This document shows positions 11,435-22,132 of a stretch of DNA of 64,000 bases, piece after piece. Made by a program: the position numbers and the translations under genes. The DNA comes from Calycina herbarum (lineage: Eukaryota; Ascomycota; Leotiomycetes; Helotiales; Pezizellaceae). Position 1 is the stretch's first letter. Each line of letters begins with the position of its first letter. The stretch lies in contig LLEY01000098.1 of the NCBI GenBank assembly GCA_001414485.1, positions 124,001 through 188,000 of the forward strand, given 5' to 3'. The notes below the pieces were generated by a model that searched no databases, was not told the origin of the DNA, and worked only from the letters and a program-made list of their open reading frames with translations.

Positions 11435-12679
11435 TCAAATAAAACATCCTCTAACCCTTTTCTTTGGTCTACCTCTTGCCGTTGGCTCATCATCAGCCTT
11501 GCGCTTTGCAGATGACTTTGGAGCCGGCGTATCATCTTCAGTGACCTCCTTCTTTGGTCGACCTCTTCCTTTGCCAGTTGCAGACTTTGGAGTTGCTGGT
11601 GTCTTTGCCTTCGCTGGACTCTTTGCCTCCGCCTTAGCAGCAGGGGGCTTGGCGACAGCGGGTCTTCCTCTCTTGCCTGCTGCAGCAGTCTTGGGCTTCG
11701 CCTTGCTCTCCGGGTTGCGAGGACGACCCCTTGGAAGTCCGCTGGGCTCCTTCTTTGGCTTCTTGTCCTTCTCGGCCAACTTCGGGCGACCTCGTGGGAG
11801 TCCACTGGGTTCGTATTTTGGTGCTGGGACGTGAACGGGCTCGTTCTCTCGAATGACGACGAATGCAACTTTCTCGGAGTCAGTGGGGTTGACGCCAAGT
11901 CTTCTGGTAAGAGCCTCGGCCTTTTCGTAGACTTCCTCGAATTCTTTTATGTTGTATTTGAGGCTCTTCTTGTTGCCACTATTAACGAGCCAGGCATAGA
12001 CTTCATCGCTAAAGAAGACAACATTCTCAGGGTCGTGAACAGCAAGAAGGAGAGATGCGGTGGCTGGTCCAATTCCCTTCAAAGCTGACAATTTTTCAAT
12101 CACAGCCTTGATATCGTTGGGGAACTTGGCGTAATGGCTGAAGGCATCTTTGGTGGCTTCTTCGATCTTCTCGTCGGTGTTAGACGCTACAAGTTTTGAA
12201 AGAGATGGCCGGTAGGTGCCATGACGCCTATGAAACCATTAGTTTGAGTTTCAAATTGACAAGATAAAGTTGGAAGATCATGATGGTGTTTGCATGCCAA
12301 GACAAGCAAACATGAGAGCACGATCAAATATCAGATTGCCAACAGATGAGAGCAAGTTCGAAATGGTTGAATTCGGAGAAACTTACAGCTTCCATTGGAC
12401 CAATTTATTGAGATCATCAATTGTGATCGTTCTGCCAGTCTTCTTGGAAAACTTAGCTGGAGCTTCGACATAACGAAACTTGTCGAGCTCTTGGATGGTT
12501 GGAGCGCCGTCTTTTGCTATTGAGTGAATTAGTGTTTGAGCTGATCAATTTGAATCTCGCCTTCAAGAGGAGAGAGATCGCAATGGAGAATACATACGAG
12601 CCTGAGACTTTGCAGCGAGAACACTAGGATAACGGCCCAATGCCTCCTTGAACTGTGAGATGGTGATGAGGTTCGCCAT
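11435..12679 (-). CDS. Helix-hairpin-helix protein with C-terminal AT-hooks
   Basis: Three exons join in frame: 12679-12598, 12516-12387 and 12227-11435, giving 334 aa. Residues about 1-185 form a domain conserved in many fungi, with a helix-hairpin-helix-like motif (LKGIGPATASLLL, about 120-132) typical of HhH DNA-glycosylase folds. It is followed by DEVYAWL. I see no glycosylase catalytic Lys/Asp signature that would support enzyme activity. The tail (about 190-334) is Ala/Lys/Pro-rich with at least five AT-hook cores: LPRGRPK, LPRGRPR, GKRGRPA, GRGRPKK and ARGRPKK. These bind the minor groove of AT-rich DNA. A nuclear DNA-binding role is therefore likely, but the exact function is unknown. 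The gene diverges from the zinc protein gene at 13123 with 443 bp between starts. Confidence 0.88.
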
Positions 12680-13122
12680 GATGATGTCTTCCGCACTGTG
12701 ATCCTTTTTTCCGAAGATCGTTCGAAGCATTCAGATGCTTTCGACGCGTTAATTGATGGATTTTAATTTTGTGTTGATTTTTAAAGGAAGAGGAAGCAAG
12801 CTTCTAACGCGGTTTGAGATATGTATGCGACGCGACTTGAGCTCTTCGCTCCGACAATTATCCGAACCCGGAGACGCTAGGGTTATTAGCGCGTTAGCCA
12901 CACATGTGGCGGTGTTCTTAGCATGGGTTTTAGGCCATAACCCCTGCCTTATCGCATCTTTTTCTGGAAGACAAAGTCCCGCCGATTGTTCAGAAGCGCA
13001 ACATCTGACAAGACAATTTCTTCCTCCAAAATCCCTCTCAAGCAACATCTCCACCCCTCGCACAGCTCCCAAGAAAACTCTCGCAAATACATTTCCTCAA
13101 ACCAAACCTTCCAACCGCCAAA
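12680..13122. promoter_or_regulatory. Shared divergent promoter region
   Basis: The 443 bp between the starts of the AT-hook gene (-) and the ZNF706-like gene (+) contains no plausible gene and should hold both promoters. No individual element was identified with confidence. Confidence 0.45.
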
Positions 13123-13586
13123 ATGGGAAACGTAAGCACCCTCCCACTTTGCTCCTCCATCCTTAGCACCCGGCAAAAACGTTCCCTAACCATTTGACAA
13201 CAGGGAGCCAAAGCAGCCTCCAAGCGTGAGCGCAACGCCAAAGACTCCAAGGTCGCAAAATCGCAAATCAAGACCAACGAGAAGGCTATGGATATTCAGT
13301 GTGTCACTTGCAAGGCAACCTTCTTGAAGACGACGAGAGCCCCAGCGTAAGTCTGCCTAGCCATATTTGCGACGGAAAAACTACGAGACAAGGTCTCAAC
13401 CGCCCTGGTGGAAATACGGATTGCCGGGGGCGTTCTCTACTTGCGCAGACGAAAGATTTGGATCTAAAGTCGGAGTCGAGGAAAGAATTATCTAGGCTAA
13501 CACCACAACTTCACAGATTGACCGAACATGCCACAAACAAGCACAGCAAGACCATCGAGGATTGCTTCCCCACCTTCGGAAAATAA
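13123..13586 (+). CDS. Small zinc-binding protein, SERF/4F5 plus ZNF706-type C2H2
   Basis: Three exons join in frame: 13123-13131 (only Met-Gly-Asn), 13204-13346 and 13517-13586, giving 73 aa. The N-terminal half is a Lys/Arg-rich 4F5/SERF-type segment (AKAASKRERNAKDSK). The C-terminal half is a single zinc finger with Cys36, Cys39, His55 and His60 (IQCVTCKATF ... EHATNKHSK) ending in the family-typical CFPTFGK. Homologues (ZNF706, plant At2g23090-like) are small nuclear or cytosolic proteins of poorly known function. The 9-nt first coding exon is needed to supply the ATG and gives the usual MGNG start. Length matches the family. Confidence 0.93.
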
Positions 13587-14452
13587 ATGCGATGCGCTGC
13601 GCTAGATTCGATATATGAGGGGAAGGCAGAATGCTGAGTACCAACCCAGGACAAAAGTTTATTGCAAGGTTTTACGATGGTATGATTGGTGGGGGAGGGA
13701 GGGTTCTTTTGTGATAGCGACAGGCGTTGGGAATTCAATTTAGACAGAGTCGCATAATGTGTCCATGAGACATTTTTCATCCATCTGGGCATTCACTTTG
13801 CGGTGTCAATGTGCTTCAAGCCTTCCGGGTTATCAGTCACCTTTCTGGGTCTTCTTGGTATCTAAAGCGAGTGTGTAGACCATTTCTTGGATTCTCATAC
13901 TTTTGAGGGTCTGCGAGAATACCAAAGGAAAGCTCGTGGGGGCCAGACAACCAGCCTGGAACTTGTTTTCTGTCCCTCCTAGATGTTCAAACACAAGGTT
14001 CTTTGCAAAGCCCTTTCCACCATTCTACCTGCCTTATCAATATCTACCTATCTACCTAATATTTTTAGAAGTGCTAGAATATATAAGTTTAAAGCGGATA
14101 ACTAGCAGTAGCACATTTTAGTTCTGCTAAGTGTTCTTTTATCTTGGCTATGTAATCTTATTTTATTTAAGCTTTAGTATGACATCTCTTGGGTTGTTCT
14201 GGAAATCGAATCAGGGTATATACTTTCTTTACAACCCGAAGTGGTTGGCAAAGGCTGAATGTTTCCTAAAACAAATCATAGCACAGCCTATCTTCAAGAG
14301 CCTGGAAAGAATACGGACGGAAAGAAGTTTACACAATAGAAACCGTACGACCAACTTGGTTGGAACTTGTTTTCGAGAGGTTACTTCCTCCCAAGATAAG
14401 CAAGTACAGCGTGTCGTTTGTATATTGCTCTGGGTATTACATTAATTTTATG
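13587..14452. other. Intergenic, no gene recognised
   Basis: This interval lies between convergent gene ends (ZNF706-like + and the 2OG oxygenase -). It is AT-rich around 14040-14190 and only short open frames are seen. It likely holds two 3' UTRs. Confidence 0.5.
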
Positions 14453-15889
14453 TTATGCTTCGACCAGCGTGTTTGCAACACCAGCACCCCTCTTCCTCTC
14501 GGCTTCTTGCTCCTGCTCCCTCCTAATTTCCCTCAAAATATCAGGATACCACCGTTCCCCCACATCCGGATGACTCTTAATCCTATTCTTCAACGTCGCC
14601 TCCCCGAGCGTTCTCGCTCCCCTACCACCCGAGAAAGTAAACTCGACATCATCAAGGCGTCCCCCATTCCTCCTCACAACCTCCTTCCTCATTTCTCTAA
14701 CTTCTTCAGGTACCCAGCCCACCCCTCCTCCCCCATCAAGATCATTCAACTCCTCAAACTCCGCATCAAGACTCACCCCCTGAAAAAAAGGCACCGAATA
14801 TCTCGCCCCGGTCCCAGGAGCAGGACTGAGAACACGATGAGTAGTACTCATACAAACCCCCTGCGTCAAGGCTTCCATACCTTGACCGATTGCTACGACG
14901 AGGGTGCCGTCGATGGGTGGACAATCAATCCATTCCCCCCTTAGATTCTGAGCTTGTAATCCCTTATGTTTCGTAACCTGCAAAAGATAGCTGGTAAACA
15001 TACTATCCTTATGTGGTCCCACTCCTTGTCCCTCTTTCCCCTCTAAACCCAGCTCTTTCAAATCAGGATACTTCACAATCTTCAATTTATGCTGTTGATC
15101 CCGCTCAAAATATTTATCAAAAGCATCCGGCTTCAAACCAATAGCTTCCGCTATCAGGGTTGTGAAGAAAACACTTATTTTCCCCATTCGCGAGATGTAA
15201 TCCGAGTATACGGTTTTGAAATTCGGGAGGTAGGATTCGGAAGGCCATTGCGTGGGCGCAAAGAGGTTTCGATAAAGTGGTTGATCTGGGGTGCGGACCT
15301 GGTGGTCGGTTGAGAGGTCGATTTGTTCGCGGTGGTCGATTAGGTGGGCGGTCAGTTCGGCGTCGAGACGGGAGTAGCCTAGGAATGAGGGGGCGTTTTT
15401 CATTTCGATTTTGAGTCTGGAGAAGCATTATTAGATGGGTTTAGGGATTTGCGGAAAGAGTGATAAGGAGTATATCCCGGCATAGACCCAGATGTAAGCC
15501 CAAAGGATGGAGGAATAACTCACTTCTCCTCCATAGGCAATTCAAAAAACTTAACTCCCTCCTCAATAACCTTCTCCGTTAATTCGTCCGGAATTCCCAT
15601 ATTCTTCAAATATAAAAATCCGACTGTGGACGATCTCGGAGTCAGTATTGCTATTTCTAGAAGTATGTCTGAGGAAACTAGGATGAAACAGGGTTGTGTG
15701 AGGAGGAAATGTGATGTCCGAGGAGAAATAGTGTCTCAATCCTCCTAGAACAACCTGAAAGAGGGAAAAATAACTCGGAGAATACCTACCTTCCAATAAC
15801 GCATGTCGAAGTTGGGTGAGAAACTGCGGCTTGGTGGTTGGGTCTTTAGCTAGGGAGAGGTCGAGAATCGGTATCGCGTCAAAGGACAT
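14453..15889 (-). CDS. 2-oxoglutarate/Fe(II)-dependent oxygenase (isopenicillin N synthase-like)
   Basis: Three exons join in frame: 15889-15790, 15623-15524 and 15416-14453, giving 387 aa. The N-terminus (FDAIPILDLSLA) is the usual DIOX_N start. The double-stranded beta-helix core supplies the iron ligands His202 and Asp204 (GPHKDSM) and His260 (STTHRVLSP). Arg272 with the following YS (ARYSVPFF) is the 2-oxoglutarate-binding RxS. Enzymes of this family hydroxylate, desaturate or cyclise small molecules, so the substrate cannot be named from sequence. The protein is somewhat longer than typical because of a charged helical tail. There is no biosynthetic partner next to it, so a general metabolic or detoxification role is as likely as a cluster role. 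Confidence 0.92.
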
Positions 15890-16424
15890 TTTGACTTTGG
15901 GGTCTTATCATGTAGAGTAAACAGAAAAGAGTTATTGAGCTCTTGGGTTTGTTAGGTCTTTGTTCATGGTTGTCGTATGAGGATGGCGTAATAGCTTAAG
16001 GTGAGCTCGAGTTGAGGTTACCCCACCACCCCACCTTCGAGGTGGAGTTGGGCATTTGACCAATGATTGTGCCGCATTCCATAAAGAAGCCTCGGTGACT
16101 GACTGACTGACTGACTGACTGAAGAGAAGACGTCTTCTTCAAATAAGAGAGAGGAGAGAGAGAGAGTAGATCAGAGTAAAACTCGCTACGAGGATATTTT
16201 CGAATTTAAGCTAATGCGCAGGAGAAGGGTGACCGACTATGGTTTTGAGGTTATTTTATACATTGTTCGTGAAAGAAGCATTTATAAAAGCACCAGAAGT
16301 TGTATACCTTCTTCATCCTCACATTCCAGGGGTATATGAGCCAAAACAAAAGCGAGAAATAGCAAAACACCAGACCCCAAAACTCCTTTGAAGCAAAGCA
16401 GATTTCCGACGGAAAACAAGCAAC
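15890..16424. other. Intergenic region with simple repeats
   Basis: This is the upstream region of the 2OG oxygenase and the 3' flank of the DUF7918 gene. It contains a TGAC microsatellite (16096-16122) and a GA-rich run near 16150-16170. No gene was seen. Confidence 0.55.
16096..16122. repeat. (TGAC)n microsatellite
   Basis: Six perfect TGAC units followed by TGA, immediately before a GA-rich tract. This is a simple sequence repeat upstream of the oxygenase gene. Confidence 0.9.
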
Positions 16425-17608
16425 CTAGTTCTCGTCATCAGAATTAGCCGTAAGGTCAATAGTGACCTTCTTCCCCGATTTTCTCCTCTTCTGGGCGCTT
16501 TCGTTGTTCCCGTCTTGATTACGTTCACGCTTGATTCTCGCTGGTTGGTTCGCGCCCTGTCAAAAGACAAGGGTTAGCACAGAAACAGAAACTATCTTAC
16601 TTATACTTTCACATACAGTAAGTTCCTTCATGAATTTCTCAAGCTGTTCCCTCTGCTCATCATCTAGTGCCTCGATATTCATTGGATTTGTGGCGGGCGA
16701 AGGTTCTGCTTCCGGGGAGGGTGTTCGATCAACAACTAGCAATTGTTTGAGCGCTTCTATTGTTCCAAGTTAGCATTAAAGTGAGACGAAATTACAGATA
16801 TTACGTACCTCTTGATCGATACTCGAATTTGAAGATCGCAATTGGATTGTCGGCGCCGTCCAAGAAATCAGAAGTCCAGAAGTTAATAGTTTTGGCAGTT
16901 GCGGGACCATACCTGTAAAGAGTTAAAAGTCTATGGGTCTCGGAGACGAGGGGGGGGGGGGGTCTCCAACAAGGTGCTATGGGATTTGGCATCGCCCTTT
17001 AAGGCCTTCTCATGTACTTCCACCTTTTTGCTGAATAACAACCCGTCATTTCCTATCCTGCAGGTAGATGGTCTCGTTTCAGAGGCTCGGAAAACATGGA
17101 GGGCAATTTCTCCCACGTTTTTCATGCGTCCGATGTCTTCCTTGATCGTCTGAATATTCTTTTCATTGACATCTAGACTCATTAGAAATAATATATTTCT
17201 AGGAATTTACAACGAACCTATCTTTGCAAATCTGAACTTCTTGATAGTGGTCGATTTGTCCGAACCCTGGTCTGGAGCGCCGTAAGTGTCCATGATCTTT
17301 CTTTCTCGAACGTGGCCATTGAAAACCTTGATGGCAGATGCGCGCAAGATCGGCCTATCCGCAATTTTCCCGTCGATGAAAAGCTGGCACGAGAGGGTTG
17401 GGAAATCGAAGTCGAACACCGGGTCTACAGCAAGCTCCACGCCGTAGTCCTTGTCCGAAATCGACTCGATGTATTTGTGGACAGTTACAGCAGCCTTATG
17501 TTCCGCAGCATTATCACCCGCTTCATCTTCATCGTCGTATTCCATAGCTGTCTTGCCATCCACCTTGGTGACAACAGACAAGCCTGGGACAACCTCGAGG
17601 ACAGCCAT
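16425..17608 (-). CDS. DUF7918-family fungal protein (paralogue A)
   Basis: Five exons join in frame: 17608-17218, 17172-16971, 16912-16809, 16756-16617 and 16556-16425, giving 322 aa. The start MAVLEVVPGLSV, the VHKYIES segment and the closing IAIFKFEYRSR match the DUF7918 domain of unknown function (about 1-230). The tail is acidic to basic and ends with a KRRKSGKK cluster, a plausible nuclear localisation signal, plus a SUMO-interaction-like VTIDL. The second intron (16913-16970) needs a weak GTTGGA donor and contains a 13-base G run on the plus strand (16950-16962). This join is the least certain, but it alone keeps frame and restores the expected family sequence. A paralogue with the same first four exon phases lies at 22133-23465. 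Molecular function is unknown. Confidence 0.85.
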
Positions 17609-18775
17609 ATTGTTTGTTCTTTGCGCTTTGAATGCCGCGATTCTTTCGTGTTCAAATTCCCCGGATTATTCGAACGGAAATCTCTAGGAATAGATGGTTA
17701 GCTTGCGCAATTCAATTGATTTCAGTTGGAGCTGAAAATACCTCTGGCTGGTTTTAGAACCAACTCTTTGCGCGATGACAGTTCTGCGCGTCAGAGTTGT
17801 CGAGCGGGAATTATGTTTTGTTTGAGATGTCAATTGGCGAGGTATACACAGCCCGGCGAAGAGACAATTGACTGTCTGTTGTGAAGCATAATGAGGGAGA
17901 GGAGGAAGTCGCGATGCGAAACCGCGAGATCACACGATCAATTGATCAGGGGGGGACGTGTAGAGTCGAAAGATTTGATGAAATTTCCCAGGGGATTTCT
18001 AGTCTCTTGGTGTCCGGAACGTTCGAGAAAGAACCAGTGGTTTCAGCCAACACCAAGGCTATCTAATAGAAATTGTCTTGCTCCTCATTATACGTTGCTA
18101 GGAACATTGTTCGACACCCGGGTATTTTCACATAAGTAAAGCACTACAAGTAGGTCATCCACGCTAAAGAAGCTTATACTGACACTCAAATGAGAAATTA
18201 AGATTACAGAGAGCCGAAGATTTTAAGTTCTGCGGTCAAATAGAATTGGCCCGGAATCACCCCTAGAGGTTCCTTTTCAACAATAAAAAATGAGAGTGAG
18301 GAGGGTTATCCTTTTAAAGTGGACTAGATTGATCGTGGATTCGTGCCTTCCAGGTTCCTTTTCAGAAGGTTCTCGCTGTGCCCGGGAAGTTTGAGAAGGA
18401 ACCAGCCAGCCAGCTCTTTATCAGCCATTGGCAAAATAATTGTTTTGACCTGATTTAGGCGATGCGGAAAGTAGCACCGCAAAGTAAGAGAACCATTCAT
18501 TGTTCTGCGTATACTTCATTAAAAGAAATCATATATACTTACTAGGAGAGTTGGTTGAGAATAACCCGTCATTAGCTATGGCCCCTAAGTATTGAACCGG
18601 TCCTGCCATAGCCATGACTTTCGACATTCACGGGTCAAGAACAGGCCAAAAATTAAAAACAGTCAAGGGAATTTTCTCAGAACCTATGTTACACAACAAG
18701 CTGCGCTGTCGCATTATACACTCTATCGAGCAGCAAGCTCCCCCAATTCTAACCCACCCAAATCACAAACCTCGC
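17609..18775. other. Intergenic, no gene recognised
   Basis: About 1.2 kb between the DUF7918 gene start and the 3' end of the MPP-beta gene. Only short frames without recognisable similarity are seen. Confidence 0.5.
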
Positions 18776-20471
18776 TTATGCATTCCTCGACATATCACCT
18801 CTAATTCTATAAAGTTGTTAGTTTTTTGAAACGACAAAATTCCGGAAAATATAACGTACCTGTTGTAATCAAGGAGACCCTCAATGCTTCCAACAGCACT
18901 GACAGCGATATCCTGATCCCAAATCTTTCGCTGAGCAAAGCTCATAACATCCTTCTCTGTAATAGCTCCAACGACTCTCTCGATCTCCTCTGGTCCCATT
19001 CGTCGTCCGGTTGTGATAATTTGTCGTCCAATATCCTCCGCAACAGCTGTGGTACCATCCAAAGACAAAAGAAGAGATGCCTTCAATTGAGCCTTGGCAC
19101 GCTCAACCTCGGCCTCGGTGACGTTGTAACATAATCGGGACCACTCGCGGAGGGTGAAATGAACAAGATCATCGATACGGGTGAGTTGGTCGGTAACAAG
19201 GTAAATACCCCAGAGACTATAAATTGTTAGCATAGGTAAGTTTATACGGAGCGCAATTCGTACCCAGTATCACTGTAAGTTGTTGAAAAGCTCATGAAAC
19301 TGTTGGCCAAGTTGTTTTGGTGAACGAAACCACTGAGCTTGCTACCCATGTGGGGAGCGTTGCCCATTGCTTTGTCCCAGTTTCCAACAATTGCTTGTGT
19401 GACAAGAGCAGTGAAATAATCATCATCCTTCCAGCTGACACCCTCGACGGCAATTGCGATGTTTGCAGTAGGAATGCTGTCATCACGGACTCTAATTTCA
19501 GAGCCAATGAATTGTGGCTTTGCCTTTTGTGCAGCAGCAACTGCGGCGGCGGTGCTGGAGAGAGGTTGTGCTGGGAGACCGGAGAAATGCTTCTCAGCGA
19601 GCTCAACAAGTTGTTGATGGGGAACTCCTCCTGCTCCAACGAGAACCATACGGTCTGCGGTGTAGTTAGTCTTGATGTAGTTGGTCAAGTCATCTCTTTG
19701 GATGGTTGAAATGTTCTCCTCTGGTCCCAAAATTGTTCGTCCTAATGGTTGACCTTGGAATGCAGTGGCGTGTAAGTGGTCGAATACAACTTCCTCCAAT
19801 TGCTTGTTAACCTCCTCTGACTCTCTCAAGATCACATCCCGCTCTCGGTCAACAGCGCTTTGCTCGAGCTTCGAGTTTTGGAGGATATCGGAAAGGATGT
19901 CGACGGTCGCAGGTACATCGGCGTTGAAGGCTTTGGCGTAGTATACGGTGTTCTCACGCTTTGGGTGATATCAGCAAATCTCCTCCTTCCCCCAGCTTCT
20001 CCAAACGTACAGATGTGTATGCATTCAAGTGTCCACCCATGTTCTCGATTTCCAGCTCCAATTGGTGTTGTGTTCGCTTGGTTGTGCCCTAGAGGCATCG
20101 TCAGTCCCATCCGGCTCTCCGTTCGAATCAATTGGGTCGTACCTTGAAGGCGAGATGTTCGAGGAAGTGAGCTGTGCCATTCGTTCGGTCGGTCTCTGCT
20201 CGGGATCCAGCATCAATCCATACACCCACCGTCGACGTCTGGGCCCAAGGCGAGTATTCTGAAGCAATCTGTTTCCAGTCAGTAGATGCCAGGCGGGCCA
20301 ATTCGATGGTGGCCTTACGGTCAAGCCATTGGAGAGTGTTGTGGTCTCTGTCTTCACGCCATTTTTCACCACAGGAGTCGCGAAGCCCCTTCGCAGAGGC
20401 GAGACGACATCGCGGGCAGCGCGGGTGCGCAGTCCCTTTGAAAGGTTGAGTGCTAACCGCCGGGATGCCAT
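18776..20471 (-). CDS. MAS1: Mitochondrial processing peptidase beta subunit
   Basis: Six exons join in frame: 20471-20319, 20268-20143, 20088-20011, 19958-19264, 19216-18860 and 18806-18776, giving 479 aa. It is an M16 metallopeptidase. The inverted zinc site HFLEH has His85, Glu88 and His89, with downstream Glu residues ([10 protein letters not shown]) supplying the third ligand region. The first 30 residues ([10 protein letters not shown], many Arg, no acid) are a mitochondrial presequence. The end ([12 protein letters not shown]) is the family C-terminus and validates the 31-nt last exon. The intact zinc motif and no glycine-rich loop indicate the catalytic beta subunit rather than alpha or the bc1 core proteins. 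The enzyme removes presequences from imported matrix proteins. It diverges from SDH4 with 281 bp between starts. Confidence 0.97.
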
Positions 20472-20752
20472 GAGAGCTGTGGAATTAGAGTGTGAAGGAA
20501 AAGGGTGGAGGAGGTCTTGAATTGAAAGTCGTGGGATAGCCGGGATTGAAGGTCGTTTCCTGAGAGATTTTGGTTGATGATGCTCCAGCCAATCACCGAC
20601 CTTCCGATAAAGCCTGAGTAATCAGCCTCAGGCTCGCGCAAGATCTCGGAACGACTTCCTCGGCAAGTTCGACGGTCTGTCACCTCCAGCATTCTCGCCC
20701 GCGAAACTCTTCACAACACCACCCACGAAGGATCACTGTACAGAACTTCGCG
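20472..20752. promoter_or_regulatory. Bidirectional promoter region of MAS1 and SDH4
   Basis: Only 281 bp separate the divergent ATGs of two nuclear genes for mitochondrial proteins. The region contains a CCAAT box (20589-20595) and is otherwise without coding features. Confidence 0.6.
20589..20595. promoter_or_regulatory. CCAAT box (CCAATCA), possible HAP-complex site
   Basis: CCAATCA is the core recognised by the fungal HAP (CCAAT-binding) complex, which controls many respiratory genes. It lies about 118 bp from the MAS1 start and 158 bp from the SDH4 start. Binding is inferred from motif and context only. Confidence 0.45.
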
Positions 20753-21450
20753 ATGGCTTCAATTGTGCGACCAGCAGTCTTCCGGCAATCATGCCTTAAA
20801 CTTACCACCAAAAAAGCCTTCTCGACGAAGCCCTCCTCAACCTTCCCCGCCATCAACAAGCCAGCATCCTCAATTCTCTCGAAGAGTGCAAAGAAGGCCG
20901 TACCAAGCTCAATGCGAGTTGCTGCTTTCCACGCCAGTGGGAGCAAAGCAATTCTCCCTTCTCTTCCTCGTAAGATATCAATTGGAACTCATTCACGATA
21001 GCAGATACTGACATGTGTTGCAGAGAGCATTGACGGAACTGGTATGCCAACCCTCAAGTCCACGATTCCACGTTTCAACCTACTAACTCGCTCGCAGCCA
21101 ACGAAGCCGCCAAAATACCAGAATCGAACCCATCACACGGTTCCTATCACTGGACATTCGAACGCATACTGTCCGCCGGACTCGTCCCTCTCACAATCGC
21201 TCCCTTCGCAGCTGGATCATTAAACCCAATTACAGACGCCGTTCTCTGCGGCACTATCCTTCTTCACTCGCATATTGGATTTGACGCTCTCATTACCGAT
21301 TATCTCCCAGCACGACGGGTACCCAAGACAAAGAAGCTTTTCGATTGGGGATTGAAACTTGCTACTGTGGTTGTTGGTGTTGGATTATACGAGTTTGAGA
21401 CGAATGATGTGGGACTCACGGAGGCGATCAAGCGCATCTGGAAGGCATAA
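20753..21450 (+). CDS. SDH4: Succinate dehydrogenase membrane anchor subunit (CybS)
   Basis: Three exons join in frame: 20753-20969, 21024-21041 (18 nt) and 21098-21450, giving 195 aa. A long Ser/Lys/Ala-rich, acid-free N-terminus is a mitochondrial presequence. The core begins at SYHWTFERILSAGLVPL, has three hydrophobic helices and carries the CybS signature SHIGFDALITDYLP, in which His is the predicted haem ligand and Asp-Tyr lie near the quinone site. CybS anchors complex II in the inner membrane and helps form the ubiquinone site. The 18-nt middle exon is required to keep frame. It shares an upstream region with the MPP-beta gene. Confidence 0.96.
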
Positions 21451-22132
21451 ATAGATTGGAAGGATGGAAAGGAAGGGTTGTACTTTATTTTGAGAAAGCA
21501 TTACATGAAATTGTTATTATTTTATTTTGCTTCGCTCCATCTACATTTGCCACATCGGAACGAAATCCTGGATACACGTTTGAAAAGTTCGGCTTCCACT
21601 AAAGTAAGTCTCCTAACTCTCTGCCTACTTAGAACCCCGTGATGCTTATTTTATTCAAGTATTAGTCATGCCAGTGTACCCGTACAACCACCTCCCCCAA
21701 TATTTAACTGAGAAAAACGGGCCGCTATTGAAGAAATTTTCATGCCAGGAAAAGCATGAACTAGAATTATTTTCGGTGAAAGGCCTGGGGCTACAATTGA
21801 TGTGTTAGTTATTCAAGTGAGTTGCATTTTCTTCAGTTTGTCCACGGGAAAGATGCGCTGCTTTAAACCTCTCGTCAGTTAATTGATCATGGGATTTCAG
21901 GTAGAATGTTTGTATTTCTTCATGGAAGCCTAGGCATCATCTAGCTTAAGGTGGTATTGTATTTGGATTGCGTTGAGTATTTCTCGGGTAATTTTAGATG
22001 TCCATTCCTCCCTTCAACTTCCATTCCGATTTCCCTCGGGGTGTATGGTGTTTTCCTCTCCGAACCAGCATGTCATTGTCTCCTTCTTAGTCATCATCAT
22101 CGCCTTCCACATCTGCCACTCCAGAATTCTCG
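21451..22132. other. Intergenic, no gene recognised
   Basis: This lies between the convergent SDH4 and DUF7918-B genes. Nothing recognisable is present apart from AT-rich 3' flank sequence. Confidence 0.5.
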
